A stretch of DNA of 64,000 nt from Apostichopus japonicus. Its lineage: Eukaryota; Echinodermata; Holothuroidea; Aspidochirotida; Stichopodidae. Position 1 is the stretch's first letter; each line of letters begins with the position of its first letter. The position numbers were made by a program, and so were the translations under genes. Shown here piece after piece: positions 25,001 through 36,616 of this stretch. The notes beneath the pieces were generated by a model. It had not been told where the DNA came from and searched no databases. It worked only from the letters and a program-made list of their open reading frames with translations. The stretch lies in the NCBI RefSeq assembly GCF_037975245.1, contig NC_092582.1, positions 11,262,001 through 11,326,000 on the forward strand. The letters run 5' to 3'.

Positions 25001-26711
25001 CAAATTTGATCAGGGTTATACTTCTGTACAGTTCGTGACATTTATTTCTGGAGAGATTCCAGTATATGTTTACATTCAAGCTATAGTATAAAAATTGCCT
25101 AAGGTCCAATAAAAAACTTAAAGCAGAACTCTTGTCAAAACTATTACACTGATGAAAGCATGACATGAGTTAACTTGGCTGACTTTTATATGCCTATGTA
25201 ACGCAAACTGATTTTGATGGCTTTTATTGACAGTTGAGGGATCAGGGGGATAGATTGGGGGATAGGGAAGGGGTGGCTGAGCAAGCAGCGTATGAAGAGG
25301 TTAACCTATCTTAAGACCCCTCTCCCACCCCAATCTGCTTGACCCAGTAAAATGGTATGTAAATGTAACATGGTTCTTTTTTTCAATGTTATCTTGGCTA
25401 ATATAATGTCCAGGAACCTGGCCATGCAGACTTGATCTCATCTCATGGTTAAGCTTCTTCAGCTCTATTCCCTGTAAGATATGATAATTTCTTTTGTTAG
25501 AAAGTCATAAGAATTTTCTCAGTCTATGAGAAAATGTCACAAGATTATATCTAGGGCAAACTGGGGAAGGCAGGGGTGAAATGCCCGGCCTCTAATAATT
25601 TCTATCACATATATTTTTTATGTGGGCACGATGTTACCTCAGGCGGCAATATCACCACTACCAAACATTGATCTCACCCTCCAACCCCCCCCCCCCTCCT
25701 TCCCTTAATCTCAAACCTGCATTATAGGTTCCTGCCATGAAAACCTTATTATGGCAAACATACAAGGGATGAGGTCTATTTTATTAGCAGGAGGCTGTAT
25801 AATAATGCTACATGATATGATTCTTTTGCACACTTGCCCTGTTTAATTTCTGAGAATGTCCTCTTTGTTTGTTTATCCTCTTTCCTTAATTTATATTGTA
25901 TCTTCACACTTAAATGTACTTGAATCTTAACTTGTACCTTCTAAACAATAATGACTACAAGTTACATACTCTGCACATTCTGTTTACTGTATGTGTTGAT
26001 TGTATGGCAACCATGTTATAAAAAGCGACTAACAGGTTTCTTGATAGCATGCACAAGGAAGAAACTGGTGACATTTGCAGGGCATCTGATCATTCTTCAT
26101 GAGTTTCTTATATTTTTATTTTTCATTATTTCTTTATTTCAGAGGCCACCACCACGCCACCACAGAAAGGAAATGGTGACATTAGCAGGGCATCTGCTCA
26201 TTCTTCATGAGTATCTTGTATTCATTCTTTTGTTATTTCTTCATTTCAGAGGCCACCACCACGCCACCACAGAAAGGAAATGGTGACATTAGCAGGGCAT
26301 CTGATCATTCTTCATGAGTATCTTATATTTTTAATTTTTTATTATCATTTCTTCATTTCAGAGGCCACCACCACGCCACCACAGAAAGAACAGCTCGCTG
26401 TCATCCCACCGGCTACCATTTATGTTACCATCGTGGTCCTCACCCTGGCCGTGATCGCCATCATCTTCACAGTGGTCATGATTCTCAAGAAGAGACAGGG
26501 ACTACGCCATCCCGCAAACTTTCCCTTCTGGACGGTGGAGTTGCAGCAAGCCGCGGATAACACGTCTCTGCCCGGCGCTAACGAAGCCAGCAACGACGGA
26601 GACGTGATGTATCTAGACGACGCCTACCTCATGGACTCCCCGGAGAACTTCACCACGGCAGTGGATACCATCCATGAAGATGACCGTATTGGGTACCACA
26701 CCCTCAGATGA
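15879..26711 (+). CDS. type I single-pass membrane protein, 3' exons only; PLXDC-like (tentative)
   Basis: Supported exons are 15879-16040 (phase 2 in, phase 1 out) and the terminal exon 26362-26711, whose two leading bases complete the split codon. Two candidate 33-nt exons at 26143-26175 and 26250-26282 also fit. The first exon has a PSI-like spacing C-x2-C-x10-C-x2-C-x14-C. The rest give a Thr/Pro stalk, one hydrophobic helix, a KKR stop-transfer, then about 70 acidic cytoplasmic residues to TGA. Known: PLXDC1/2 (TEM7 family) are surface receptors with a nidogen-like domain, a PSI domain, a Thr-rich stalk, one helix and a short tail beginning HP...FF.E. Here the tail begins with LRHPANFPFWTVE. 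The nidogen-like domain and signal peptide are not in view, so the identity rests on a weak match. A different PSI-containing receptor is possible. Confidence 0.55.
16101..16131. repeat. (AAAT)n microsatellite
   Basis: About eight AAAT/TAAA units, shortly after the PSI-like exon. Confidence 0.9.
17895..18257 (+). mobile_element. TTAA-flanked MITE family, copy 1
   Basis: The left boundary is TTAA (17895-17898) followed directly by GACTCGCCC. It appears to lack the first few bases seen in copy 2. The right end reads GTCTTCACACCC and is followed by TTAA at 18254-18257. The interior is about 85-90% like the copies at 32749-33097 and, inverted, 53980-54351. Noncoding. Confidence 0.8.
19921..20275. 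repeat. 52-58-bp tandem repeat with an internal palindrome, 7 copies
   Basis: AGTTGTTCAACAACT or a close variant starts at 19921, 19973, 20029, 20087, 20139, 20193 and 20246. This 15-mer is self-complementary apart from its centre, and GAAGTTG...CAACTTC extends the dyad. The spacers between the palindromes vary in length. Confidence 0.9.
22912..23165. repeat. polypyrimidine tandem duplication (about 125 bp x 2)
   Basis: Two diverged copies share ATGGCTGTC, CTTTTTTTCTCC and TTTGTCCTTCTCCAG, and nearly all bases are C or T. The 106-codon open frame across it is Ser/Pro/Leu-rich, a product of composition, and not a gene. Confidence 0.85.
24687..24776 (-). repeat. tRNA pseudogene or tRNA-derived SINE head
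   Basis: On the minus strand it begins GGCTGGATAGCTCAGTTGG, with a perfect A-box TAGCTCAGTTGG and D-stem GCTC/GAGC. It ends TTCTAGCC, pairing all seven acceptor positions (one G-T). The B-box reads GGTTCGAAGCA, so the T-stem is broken. The anticodon arm is enlarged by a duplicated GCATG. It is therefore not a working tRNA. A similar AGAAATATTT..CTAGAA tail sequence near 56122-56145 hints at a dispersed family. Confidence 0.7.
26143..26175 (+). CDS. candidate 33-nt microexon, copy A
   Basis: A TTTCAG acceptor and an ATG|GTGACA donor bracket 33 nt that enter at phase 1 and leave at phase 1, so inclusion adds exactly 11 stalk residues (EATTTPPQKGN) without breaking the frame. The donor is weak beyond GTGA. 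Splicing of this copy is inferred, not shown. Confidence 0.4.
26250..26282 (+). CDS. candidate 33-nt microexon, copy B
   Basis: Identical in sequence, phase and splice signals to the microexon one repeat unit upstream. If both are used, the stalk would carry EATTTPPQK three times in succession, counting the terminal exon. Confidence 0.4.
26362..26711 (+). CDS. terminal coding exon: transmembrane helix and acidic tail
   Basis: The acceptor is CTTCATTTCAG. The exon encodes a short Thr/Pro stalk, a hydrophobic helix of about 23 residues (centred on VVLTLAVIAIIF), the stop-transfer LKKRQGLRH, and a tail with acidic clusters (DGDVMYLDD, HEDDR). It ends YHTLR followed by TGA at 26709-26711. Its GC content is clearly higher than the flanks. 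The tail has tyrosines in acidic context (MYLDD), possible phosphorylation or sorting sites by inference. Confidence 0.85.
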
Positions 26712-26770
26712 GGTACCACCCTCAGATGAGGTACCACACCCTCAGATGAGGTACCACACCCTCAGATGAG
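26693..26770 (+). repeat. 20-bp minisatellite that includes the stop codon
   Basis: Four units of GTACCACACCCTCAGATGAG (20, 18, 20 and 20 bp). The TGA stop of the membrane-protein gene lies in the first unit, so the last five codons are part of the repeat. Confidence 0.95.
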
Positions 26771-27764
26771 GAGGACTGGGATTACTGGGATCATTACTGG
26801 TACCATATTAAGGTCAAAATGTCAACACTAGATGCCATAAGATGTGTGTTTCCGATAAAGTATTAATCGACAAGCAGGGAGTGGTATCAAATATTCCACA
26901 ACTTGTGAGGTGGCCGACAACAGCTTTACCCTCAAGAGGAACAATGTAGGTGCAAGGAAAAGCTATATTTTAGGGAATTAGATACAGGTATGGGTACATG
27001 GATATGAGTTGGGAGAAGTCTGAGAGGTCAGTGTGGGTCATAATTATTCTCAAATGTCACAAATACTTTTGATCATATTTCATTTCCTTAATTTGTCATT
27101 TTTAACGATATTTTATCTTGACTGCCTTTATACTTTGCCCGTTCCTTATCGACACAATCAATTAGACTTAAAAAGCCTTGTGTTCAGAGTCACGGATAGA
27201 CTATTGTATAGTCTGTTAATATTTTGTTCAGATACTTGTATTTGGATATCTTTGAATAACTTAAAAGAAAGATCTTTATTTCCTTCAGTGATGTTCAAAA
27301 TTTGAATGAACTTGAAGTTTGCTATGAATGTACAGTAGAATTTGGAATATGGATATGACCTATGTGGTGGTTTTAATTTTACTGTTGTATTAATTATGGA
27401 CTCTAGGTCAAAGGTTAAGTGAACAGCTCTCCATTGCCCATTGTGCTGCTGTTACTACTAAGTTAATACAAATGCTATCCAAATTGTTTTATACTAAAGT
27501 ACATTTAGTGGAAATGTATTGAAAAAGTCCCTCATGTGGCAAAAGGACATATTCACTTCTCAAACCTTATTCCACTTCTTAAGTTTATATTTACATTGTT
27601 TCCATACAGCACCTTCCATTTCTTAAGAATTCATATCAAGCACTGTGCCTGTGTCTTATTATAAATGTGCATTTAAATTCACAGCAGTTCACAGTAGTAT
27701 TTGTTTTGCTATGCAATTTATCTCCTATTTTCATTTTGTTTTAAAGGGTGGGGTTTGATGCATG

Positions 27765-28222
27765 AAGGAAGAAATGGTTTGAGATGCCAGGGATCATGTT
27801 TATGCATGAAAGAAGAAATGGTTTGAGATGCCAGGGATCATGTTTTTGCATGAAAGAAGGAATGGTTTAAGGGATCATGTTTATGCATGAAAGAAGAAAT
27901 GGTTTGAGATGCCAGGGATCATGTTTATGCATGAAAGAAGGAATGGTTTAAGGGATCATGTTTATGCATAAAAGAAGAAATGGTTTGAGATGCAAGGGAT
28001 CATGTTAATGCATGAAAGAAGAAATGGTTTGAGATACCAGGGATCATGTTAATGCATGAAAGAAGAAATGGTTTGAGAATCCAGGGATCATGTTTATGCA
28101 TGAAAGGAGAAATGGTTTGAGATGCCAGGGATCATGTTTATGCATGAAAGAAGAAATGGTTTGAGAATCCAGGGATCATGTTTATGCATGAAAGGAGAAA
28201 TGGTTTGAGATGCAAGGGATCT
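27765..28222. repeat. 44/37-bp minisatellite, about 11 copies
   Basis: The unit is built around GAAATGGTTTGAGATGCCAG and GGATCATGTTTATGCATGAA. Some units lack GAGATGCCA and so are shorter. It lies about 1 kb 3' of the membrane-protein stop codon, possibly in its 3' UTR. Confidence 0.9.
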
Positions 28223-30740
28223 TTGATTAAATTAATATCTCACAGGCATTACTTTTGAAACAGTTTCTTTCGAATTAGTAATATTATTTATTTGAAAATT
28301 TTTAAAGTATATATATATAAGGTTGTAAAATTATAGATAGAAAGGTTTTCCTGATATATTTTGTTCGAATCCGTGCAAGATGAGCTCTAATTGAGTCTGT
28401 TTATTAAGGAATTTTTTAGTGGCAGTCTGTTGGGTATATGAAAAAACTCCATAATTTTTTCATCATAACAGTCCTAGTTCAGGGATTTTCAGTCCTATGA
28501 TTCAGGAGAAGTGAACTTTTGAACCTCGCGCCAACTAATATATTTTGAACAGTGGAGAATGATGAGTGACGGTGACATCAATGTGGCACTTTGTCTTGGG
28601 GGCTGCAGGGACGCTATGTAGCGAGGAAAGTTACAATTTCTGAAAGTAAAATAGCAATTTAGATGTAAATTTCCCCGGTGAAGTTGCAAGTTAGCAATCT
28701 TTTGGATAGTGAAAACATTCCAGAATTCCCTTACTAGTTCTTCTTCATAATATGTCGTTCAGATATTTGTTATTTGAGAGATGTTTTTAATCACTCCGTA
28801 CGCAAAGTCTGTACACATTCCTGTGTATTGTATCAAGGCCAAGCTTAGAGGGAGATCTGATTGAGTCTGACCAATTTGCCGCACTGACATCACGTCTCGG
28901 CGTAAGTCTTTGTTAGATTCAAATTTCCTGGCAGGAAGGGGCCAACATTTCAAGCCCTCTATCACAGAAACTAAAATTCATCACAGGGCAAGGCTTAGGG
29001 CTATATAAAGACAAAGAATGATATGACTGGTAGGATTCCATTTTCCACTAAAAAATTCCTTTAAGAATTATCATCATTATATAAATGCTAAAATAAATGT
29101 TAGAGTTTATTTTAATAAATATTTTGATGCTGTCTGATACAAAAATCTCACAATGATGTAAGTCGTTACTTTATAAACTTCAAGTAGTTAAATTTCACTT
29201 CATGAACTGATAAGGAAGTCAAAGTGGAAAGAAAATTGAAGTGTTTGAAATTACTTTGAAACCTTTTTGATATTTCTAGAAAAGTGTCCAAGAAAAGAAA
29301 TGTTGAGGATGGATTCAAGTTCATCGATTACTAACTCATAAACCTTCATTTGGTAACTTATTCCAGAAGAGTGTCTAAGTGTGTTTAGTTGCAGGTAAAT
29401 GATAGGTTTTATATGGTCTGGCCAATTGCTAAAAAACATCAAATGGCTGCTTTGCTTGAGGATGCTTTTTTGTCTCTTTTGTAAAGAAATAATCTTGAAT
29501 TATATTAGGTTGTAATAGAAAATATTGAATCATTTCTGAAAATAAGCTGGTTGGCTTCATGTCCTAAATTCTGTCACTTAAATTTGTACTTTTTGCAGTC
29601 TAGAAGATTCATAATATAGATTTTGGCATGGAATTCTGCTTCTCATTCTGCTATGAAATAGGAATTTCTCTGTGAAGATTTTCTATTTAGTAATAACATT
29701 ATGGACAGTTCGCAAGAAAATGCCTCTGTTTTCACAATATCACCAAAAATACTGACTTCAAAAGTGAAGATAGTGTTTATCAAAAAAAAAGGGAAAAATT
29801 CATGTAAGATTTTAATAAACATTCCAAACTCATCAAGTTTATAGGATCAACAAATTAAAGAAAACTGTGAAAATTGCAGTACAAATTGTTGAAAAAAAAC
29901 TGCCCATGAAAATTTCCTGTTCCATTTCTCCGGGGTGGGGGGGGGGGAAGGGGTGGGGAAGAAGAGGGCAGGGATGTGCTCATGCCCGGCGGCCCAGCAC
30001 AAACAGTATCTAAAACATTTCCGCCTGGCACTATTTTTGATGACTAATTTAACAAATTTCACCAATGACAAAATATGGGTGAATACTTGACACAGAAGGT
30101 AGCTCCCCAATAGGAAAAAGATTGCACCATTTGCCATCTAAGCATACTCTATTTGCCACCCCTTAGACCCTCCCCATTACATGGATCAAATTACCTCATA
30201 AATCTGCCCGGCACTCACATTTCCCGGAGCACACCCCTGAGTGGATGCCCTTAAATAAGCAACATTAATCTTTCCAAAAGAGATAAAGTACTGAGTTGAA
30301 GATTTCACTTTGCAGTTTGGGATCATTTTGTCTTCCAAGGTATATATTCACATGGTCTACCACTTGCCAACGCCCAGCTTGTAAGTGCTTGGTGTTTATA
30401 TGTCAGCACATGAGACAACTAGATACTTATATATGGATTTTAATGTTAATGTAATGGTTTAATATTCAAGTACATATGGATTTTTTGGGGGATTATAAAT
30501 ATAAATTTATTGTAAATGATATTTTCAAACATGTTTTTAGCGTAAACCAGTTGTAGCTGAAATTCAGGGCTTGTCAGAGATTTTACAAAGAGATATTTTG
30601 CAATTTTGGAAAAAGTTAATAAATTAAATTATGATGTAATATTTTCAAAAGAATTATAGTTTTGTTGGTTAAGTTTGGTGATAACTTTTAAAGACTTAAG
30701 ATGTAATTCTATAAATAATGATTTATGATATAATATGTGA

Positions 30741-30885
30741 TATGCATGGCATATGCATCTGAGATCTATGTGATATGTATGTTGTATGTATGTGGTATGC
30801 ATGTGATATGTATGTGGTATGCATGTGGTGTGTATGTGGCATGCATTGTCATATATGCATATGATATGCTTGTGATATGCAACAA
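30741..30885. repeat. alternating purine-pyrimidine TATG/CATG repeat
   Basis: An imperfect 22-bp unit built from TATGTATGTGGTATGCATG. The alternation makes it a candidate for Z-DNA or cruciform formation. The small frames on both strands (His/Tyr/Thr-rich or Cys/Met-rich) are shadows of the repeat. Confidence 0.85.
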
Positions 30886-32744
30886 CATTCAAACAATGGT
30901 CCTGTTTTTTTTACACAATTTTGCAATTAACAACTTTGGTTCCATCATGTCTACATATTTTTTTATATGCCAGTTTTATTTCATTAATCTGCTGTCCTCA
31001 TTCCAGTTTAAGAAGTTCAGTTTTTCTTGAAGATCTGTCAAGTTTTAAGACCAAATAATTTTCATTCCTAAAACTACAAATTTGAGGAAAAAGAAAACAG
31101 TTAAGTAAATTCTCCCTTCATTTATAGGCCAAGTATGAAAGCTTCTTCTAACTTGACATTCGTTGGTAGTAAGTTTACAGTTAAGTGTGTATAAGTATCT
31201 TATAAGGTTGCCATGAGAAAGTTTGGAGAGGGGTGGGGGAGGTGATGGGGCAGGGAGGAAGTGGCTCTGCGAGAGCACATGGGGAAGTGTGCATAGCAAG
31301 TATAAAATCATGATACGTTTTCAAAAAGCAAAATATATAATTTATGCCTAAATAGTGATATTGGCTTAACTTCAAATTATTTGTTTAAATTTTTCTCACT
31401 ATGGAGATCAAAGGTAATTACTGTTTGCTCACTTAAGGGGTCAGTGACTGAGTAAGGAGACTATTTCATTTCAAATACTCATTTTCACCCATCCCATCCC
31501 TCCCCACCCCCTCCCCACTACCAACCCCTTTGCCATTAGTTATGTGCTGACTAATGTTTTACCTATGACAGCAACATTTTAAATTTTGACTTTTTGTTGT
31601 TGTTGTTTGAGGCTGTTTGATGAGATTTTAATATCTACGTTTTTGCACAAAGGATTCATGAAACGATATTTCATGTTCTTATCTTCAAAGTTGTTCTATT
31701 TTTGTTATTATTGTCCATAGTTAATATGTAAATAGTATATATGATTGTAAATGGATGGAGAAGTCAATTGTAAGTATATACAGACAACACTGTAATAAAG
31801 GGGTAAGTGCAGATACAATATACATAAGTACTAACTAAAATTATTCATATTATGTATATGATGAAGGATAATTATGGAAATGAAATTATTAATGAATGGA
31901 AATTATTAATTGTTAATGTTACATCTATGTGGAAACATATTATACATGCAGCCTTATTTTTTCATAATCAATTCCATTCCCTTTTTCTAAGAATGTCGAG
32001 CTGCTCTCAAATAGCATTTGTGGATTGGTAACAATTTCCTTTTTTCTCTCTCACTAAATGCATTCTTAGTAGGGTAGGTTTATATCTTTTCAGGGAACCT
32101 GAAGGGACATTGGGGGGGGGGGGGCAGTGCTTGTCTTTTACCTCAAACTAGCTATATATTTTAGCTAAATATTTCACCCTCTCCCATGACCAGTATCTGT
32201 AATGTCTTTATGACCATTGTATCTGGGTTACTCGTCGTTCAATCTATCTGTATTAAATCGGTGCTAGTTACATCTTTGACCCAAGGCACATTCCCCAGCT
32301 ACCAGTTGGTGTTTTAATCTACCCAATGAATCTACTGTGTTGATGTCAAAACTGTGTCATGAGAAACAGAGTATAAACGACATGTGTTGTCTGCCGTTTA
32401 ACTTTATATCTGTCATTTGTTTGTTTGTTTGTTTGCTTTGTTTACTATTGTTTCAACTAAACTGGACAGTAATTCATGATGTCATACTTGATCATCCAAT
32501 TAGAATAGATCCTATGAGTTCAAAATGTTGTGTTTAGTACATGATGTTCCTAATTGATAAGAAATTTGAGAAAATATCACACCAATTCTCAGAAATGTTT
32601 ACATCGGTTGACGGTTCGTGAACAAATATATTTTAAAATCATTTCTCTCCAAGCTAGAAGGCACTATTGACCCTGAATGTACAGAATGGCACCAGGTTTA
32701 CATCAAAGGTCTTATCCATCTGTATGCATGGTCCAACTGGTAGA

Positions 32745-33101
32745 TTAAAGGCATTGAAGACTCGCCCCAAATCGCGTGCGGCCATCTGAAAAAGTTAACC
32801 TTCCGTTGCTTGCAAGCGACGTTTTGTTTGTGTCGCTACAAAATGCAGACAGTAATGAAACGTGATACCTTGTTATCTTTAGCGCGACCTGAGATGTCCA
32901 TCGCTGTATCGTCTATACACTGTGCTGTGGGTATTGACCGCAGTTGTATGTACTGACTGTACACTAGTGTCTAATTACCGACGGTAGCAAGCTGTGTGTG
33001 TATTTTCTGGGATCGATGGTGGTGTCTAACACATCATTCGAAACTAGGTCAGATTACCGGCATTAGACGTTTCATTTTGCGCGAGTCTTCACACCCTTTA
33101 A
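32745..33101 (+). mobile_element. TTAA-flanked MITE family, copy 2 (349 bp)
   Basis: The element 32749-33097 begins AGGCATTGAAGACTCGCCCC and ends as the inverse of AGGGTGTGAAGACTCGCGC. TTAA stands on both sides (32745-32748 and 33098-33101). This is the most intact of three copies. It has no coding capacity. TTAA targets suggest piggyBac- or Kolobok-type mobilisation. Confidence 0.85.
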
Positions 33102-35040
33102 GGTCTTCCCATGAACTGCCTTTTTAAGTATTTCCTAGATCCTCCTCCAGTTATGGTAACTGTTCTTATACTGTTGTGGCTTCTAATTAGGCTTTGTAAA
33201 ACAAACCTTCCACATGACCTTCTTAGATGTACTTGTCTTGATTTATTTCATGGTTCAAGGTCTTAAGTCACAGCAACTGTTTAATGTTGCTTTTAATTAA
33301 GTTTGTTATCTTTCTTTGTATCCTGTGCCTGATAAGATACTAATTTCTCTAGATAGATGACATGTTACAATTGCTGTATTATTACTGTTATTTTTGGAGG
33401 AGGGGAGGGGGAGTGGGTTGCACGTAATGTAAGCAGAGGGGGGAAAAGCCAGTTATGAAAGGGAGGCTGTGGAATGAAAATTCAGTATACCTCTTAAAAA
33501 AGGCCTTACCTGCTGAGCAAATTATTGTCAAAGTGTTATCCTGCACGTCAAACATATCTTTTAGATTCATTCTGCTTTTTCTATATTATTGAATCGGGCT
33601 TTTTATGAACCATGAATTGGCTATTTTTGAACTTTTATCATTCATATTTAAGTTTGAAAGACATTTGGCAAAAGTTTGTCCTTTTATCTTAAATTTTCCT
33701 TTTTCTTCTGAAAACTCACATTATGTAAGTAGAAAAGATCAATATAAAGGAAGCAAAATGTCAACGTTCATGAATTGTTGTGACTTTTGTTTTTATGTTT
33801 CCTATCTCTTTTTCAAGTTGGGGACAGGTTGTCGCAAGATCCTTTGCATGGTATTTTCATTTCTTTGGAATTATCTGACAGTTTTTGATAGGCATGCCTC
33901 AATAATGTCCCTGGTTGTTGTTGTTGTTTTATTACATACATTATTTATGGACACATCTTCAGAAAAGTTTTTAAGAAATGATCCACTTTCAGACACAATC
34001 AAAGGTTGCTGCAAAATGAGAATCCACACTTACTTCACAATCAGTAGACAAAGAAGAATTCAATGGCCCTTTTACTCTGCCGTTGCTCATCCCCCCCCCC
34101 CCCCCACCAGGCCCTCTCCCATATATCATTCTTCATGCATGTTCATATATCTTTTCCATTTCAAGGGCTGCACAAGAGTGGGTTAATTTTTGTTGTTGTT
34201 CTCACAATGAAGTAAATAAATGGCACCAATATGTCTTTTAATTGAATTAGATTTGAACATATGAAGCAGAAAAACTTGCATATCACTGGATTTTGGCAAC
34301 CAAAGCCTTTAACCCTCCCACAGTTCAACAAAGTTTAATGAAATAAATCTTCATTTTAGACTCCTATCCTCTCTCAAGCATATGAAACTATTGTACCACA
34401 CCTACCCACTCCCCCACCCTGCCTCTGCTTTATGCACAAAAGATTTGTTGCTCAGAGGAAGTCCCTCTCTTTGCCCTCTGAAATTGATATAAGAACACGA
34501 TTTTGTTGACCTGAATGTAATGATTTGATACCTGCCATTTAACAGACAGGCAAAGTGCAATTTAGATGGCGCTATAAAGAGTGCAAAGTAGATGGCGCTA
34601 TAAACGTTTTCATATGTCTACATGGCTATGATCTATTTTGTTTTGCCTCAGGTCACCAAAAGAAGGTTAATTTTAGCGCAAGCAAATCGAAGTTCTTGTG
34701 GTGTTCTTCTTGCATTGACGTTACCACGGGGAAGTGGTAGGGTCATAACTATGGACGTCCCACCTCTGTCCCTTCACTTTCCTTCTCAAGTAACTAGTAA
34801 TAACTTACAAGTGAATGAAAAGAGAAAACCTCTGTAAGACCCAAAGAGCAGAAGCAAGCAGCAAATTCTGTAGTAGACAACATGATATGTCACTTTAACT
34901 AATTGTTAATACAATGGTAAACTTTACATTCATCACTTGTACCCACCCCTTATCCGCCATTCTGTTTGGGATCGATTAATCTCGGGTGCTATGTGACAGT
35001 GTCAATTGCAAGCTCAGAAGATCAACGATTGATACCACAG

Positions 35041-35113
35041 GGCCTAGCCCACAGGTTTGAACCCGCTCTGGCACAGTCGGCACCTTCGGCCGATACTGCG
35101 GCTAAACCACAAC
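35041..35113 (-). repeat. possible tRNA-derived element (A-box and B-box)
   Basis: On the minus strand TGGTTTAGCCGCAG resembles an internal A-box. About 45 nt later GGGTTCAAACC fits the B-box core. No tRNA cloverleaf could be drawn with confidence. It may be a SINE head or chance. Confidence 0.3.
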
Positions 35114-35597
35114 GGAAGGAGATAGATTGTTGAGGTGGCGGGGGGGGGGGCGTTGTCATGTCACCCGTACCAAGTTTGGCTGACCTGCTTCAACCAGAAG
35201 AACGTCAGTGTCTCACTGATTCCTTGCCAAGTTTATATGAAAATTTCAAGTACGGTATTTGGGGTAGGCTCAATACATGAGCGACTACTGTCCGACAGGT
35301 TGACTACGCATTGCAACTTCCGTGGCTGTTTACCTTTGCGTGGCTGACGAGGGTTCGTGTTCTGAGTTACGTCGCTAGTTGGAAGATCGAGAATATGAGA
35401 AAGCATTTAGGTCATTTTGATTACTTTATCGTTACTGAGCGCAGCTACAGTAGTAATGCAATGGGGAGGTGCCCAGGCGGCGGGGATGGCCCGGGAAGGT
35501 ACAGGAATTTCATTTCATCAGGCACTCGAAAAAGTAGCGAGAGTTAGCTCGACACTATGCAATTGATGTCAGTTACGTTTCTCTGTTAATTTATTGA

Positions 35598-36616
35598 CAA
35601 GATATCAGGCGCGGCGGAACGGGAAAATTATTGGGGGGGGGGGGGGGGCTAATGTGTGGAGACTATCTAAGCGGAGCGCCACCATCAGTTGGCGCAGAGC
35701 GTACAAGAAAATTTTGGGTTTTTCAAACCCCCAGATGGCCGGAAACGGCACTTCCCGAGTGTTTTATGCTGCGAATACCTAGCCCTAAAATATGGGTCTC
35801 AAGCCTGCAATTTCTCAAATTGCACGTAAAATTCTGTAAAAACATGGTAATTTGTATATTCGATGGTGTTTTAAGAGAGTAGCTATTACTCGTAGTGTAC
35901 TCGCAAAGACGTTTTTGAGTGTAGTAAATTACTACTTGCAATTAAATGCAATAATTAAATAAATGTTATAAGAAAGAACTGAAAGCATTTCTTAATGTCA
36001 ACAAATGGGTAATTCCAAAACCATGTGCAGTTGCCAACAAATTTCTATGAACCAAGCACTGTCACGAATGCATGTACCTTATACAGTACAGGTGAAATGC
36101 TAATATTGTGCTTTTGTTATCACACTTAAGGCACTTTAGAAGGATAAACCCTACGAAAGATACATCTTCAATTAGAAGGAAATGTCCCTGAAGTATATCC
36201 ATGGGAAATGTGCTACCATTAGAAGGATATATCTAACAGGGGATGTTGGAGAACTGGCTGAAATGAGGCAAGTCATTGGCCTAAGACGAAGTTGTGTTGC
36301 GCTTACCGGTACTCACACTCACTGCTTCCACTTTTCACGGGGCGTGAAGACGCGGTTGGGGTGACAATGTGGTCTATAGCCAGGGGATGGGCCGAGGGTC
36401 CCCCCAGCATTTACTTAAATTATTACACCTATATAGTATACGTGTGCATCGGACAGATCGACAAGTATGCATTGAAAAATGGGCAGATGCACGTTTCGGA
36501 GTCCTGGTAAATATTGGGGGGGGGGGGGGAGGCTTATCATGCATTTGCCCCTCAACTTTTTCATTGGGGGCAGCCCCCCCAAGCCCCCCCCCGGTTCCGC
36601 CGCCACTGCAAGATAT
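35598..36616. mobile_element. 1,003-bp hAT-type nonautonomous element
   Basis: Seen: the element 35606-36608 begins CAGGCGCGGCGGAACGGG and ends as the inverse of CAGTGGCGGCGGAACCGG. It is flanked by the perfect 8-bp duplication CAAGATAT (35598-35605 and 36609-36616). Both ends carry long G tracts just inside. An internal stretch near 35660-35770 (TACAAGAAAATTTTGG, GGCACTTCCC) resembles the interior of the MITE at 42883-43186. Frames inside are short and no transposase domain is seen. The element stops 230 bp before the MAN1B1 start codon. Confidence 0.85.

Larger units (their letters stand above)
16041..26142. other. 10-kb intron with repeats, no further exon identified
   Basis: The stretch between the PSI-like exon and the microexon array holds a TTAA-flanked MITE, a 53-bp tandem repeat, a duplicated polypyrimidine block and a tRNA-derived relic, listed separately. 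No additional exon matching the required phase was found, but very short ones could be missed. Confidence 0.45.
26068..26361 (+). repeat. 107-bp tandem array carrying duplicated acceptor and microexon
   Basis: Units run 26068-26175, 26176-26282 and 26283 onward. Each contains GGGCATCTG and CATTCTTCATGAG, a pyrimidine tract ending TTCAG, and AGGCCACCACCACGCCACCA. The third unit runs into the terminal exon, so the array arose by duplicating the intron end and exon start. Confidence 0.9.
26771..35597. other. intergenic, no gene recognised
   Basis: It contains the minisatellite, the TATG repeat and one MITE listed separately, plus homopolymeric tracts (G near 29936 and 32112, C at 34090-34105). 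The longest open frame (33605-34186, 193 codons) is Phe/Ser-rich with a proline run encoded by a C tract. It shows no domain and no splice context, and I take it as chance. Confidence 0.5.

Noticed and set aside
25951-26286. 111-codon frame overlapping the microexon array
   Set aside because: It reads the repeat in a different frame from the terminal exon and crosses the pyrimidine tracts.
33605-34186. 193-codon plus-strand open frame
   Set aside because: Low-complexity Phe/Ser content, a proline run from a C tract, no domain and no convincing splice sites.
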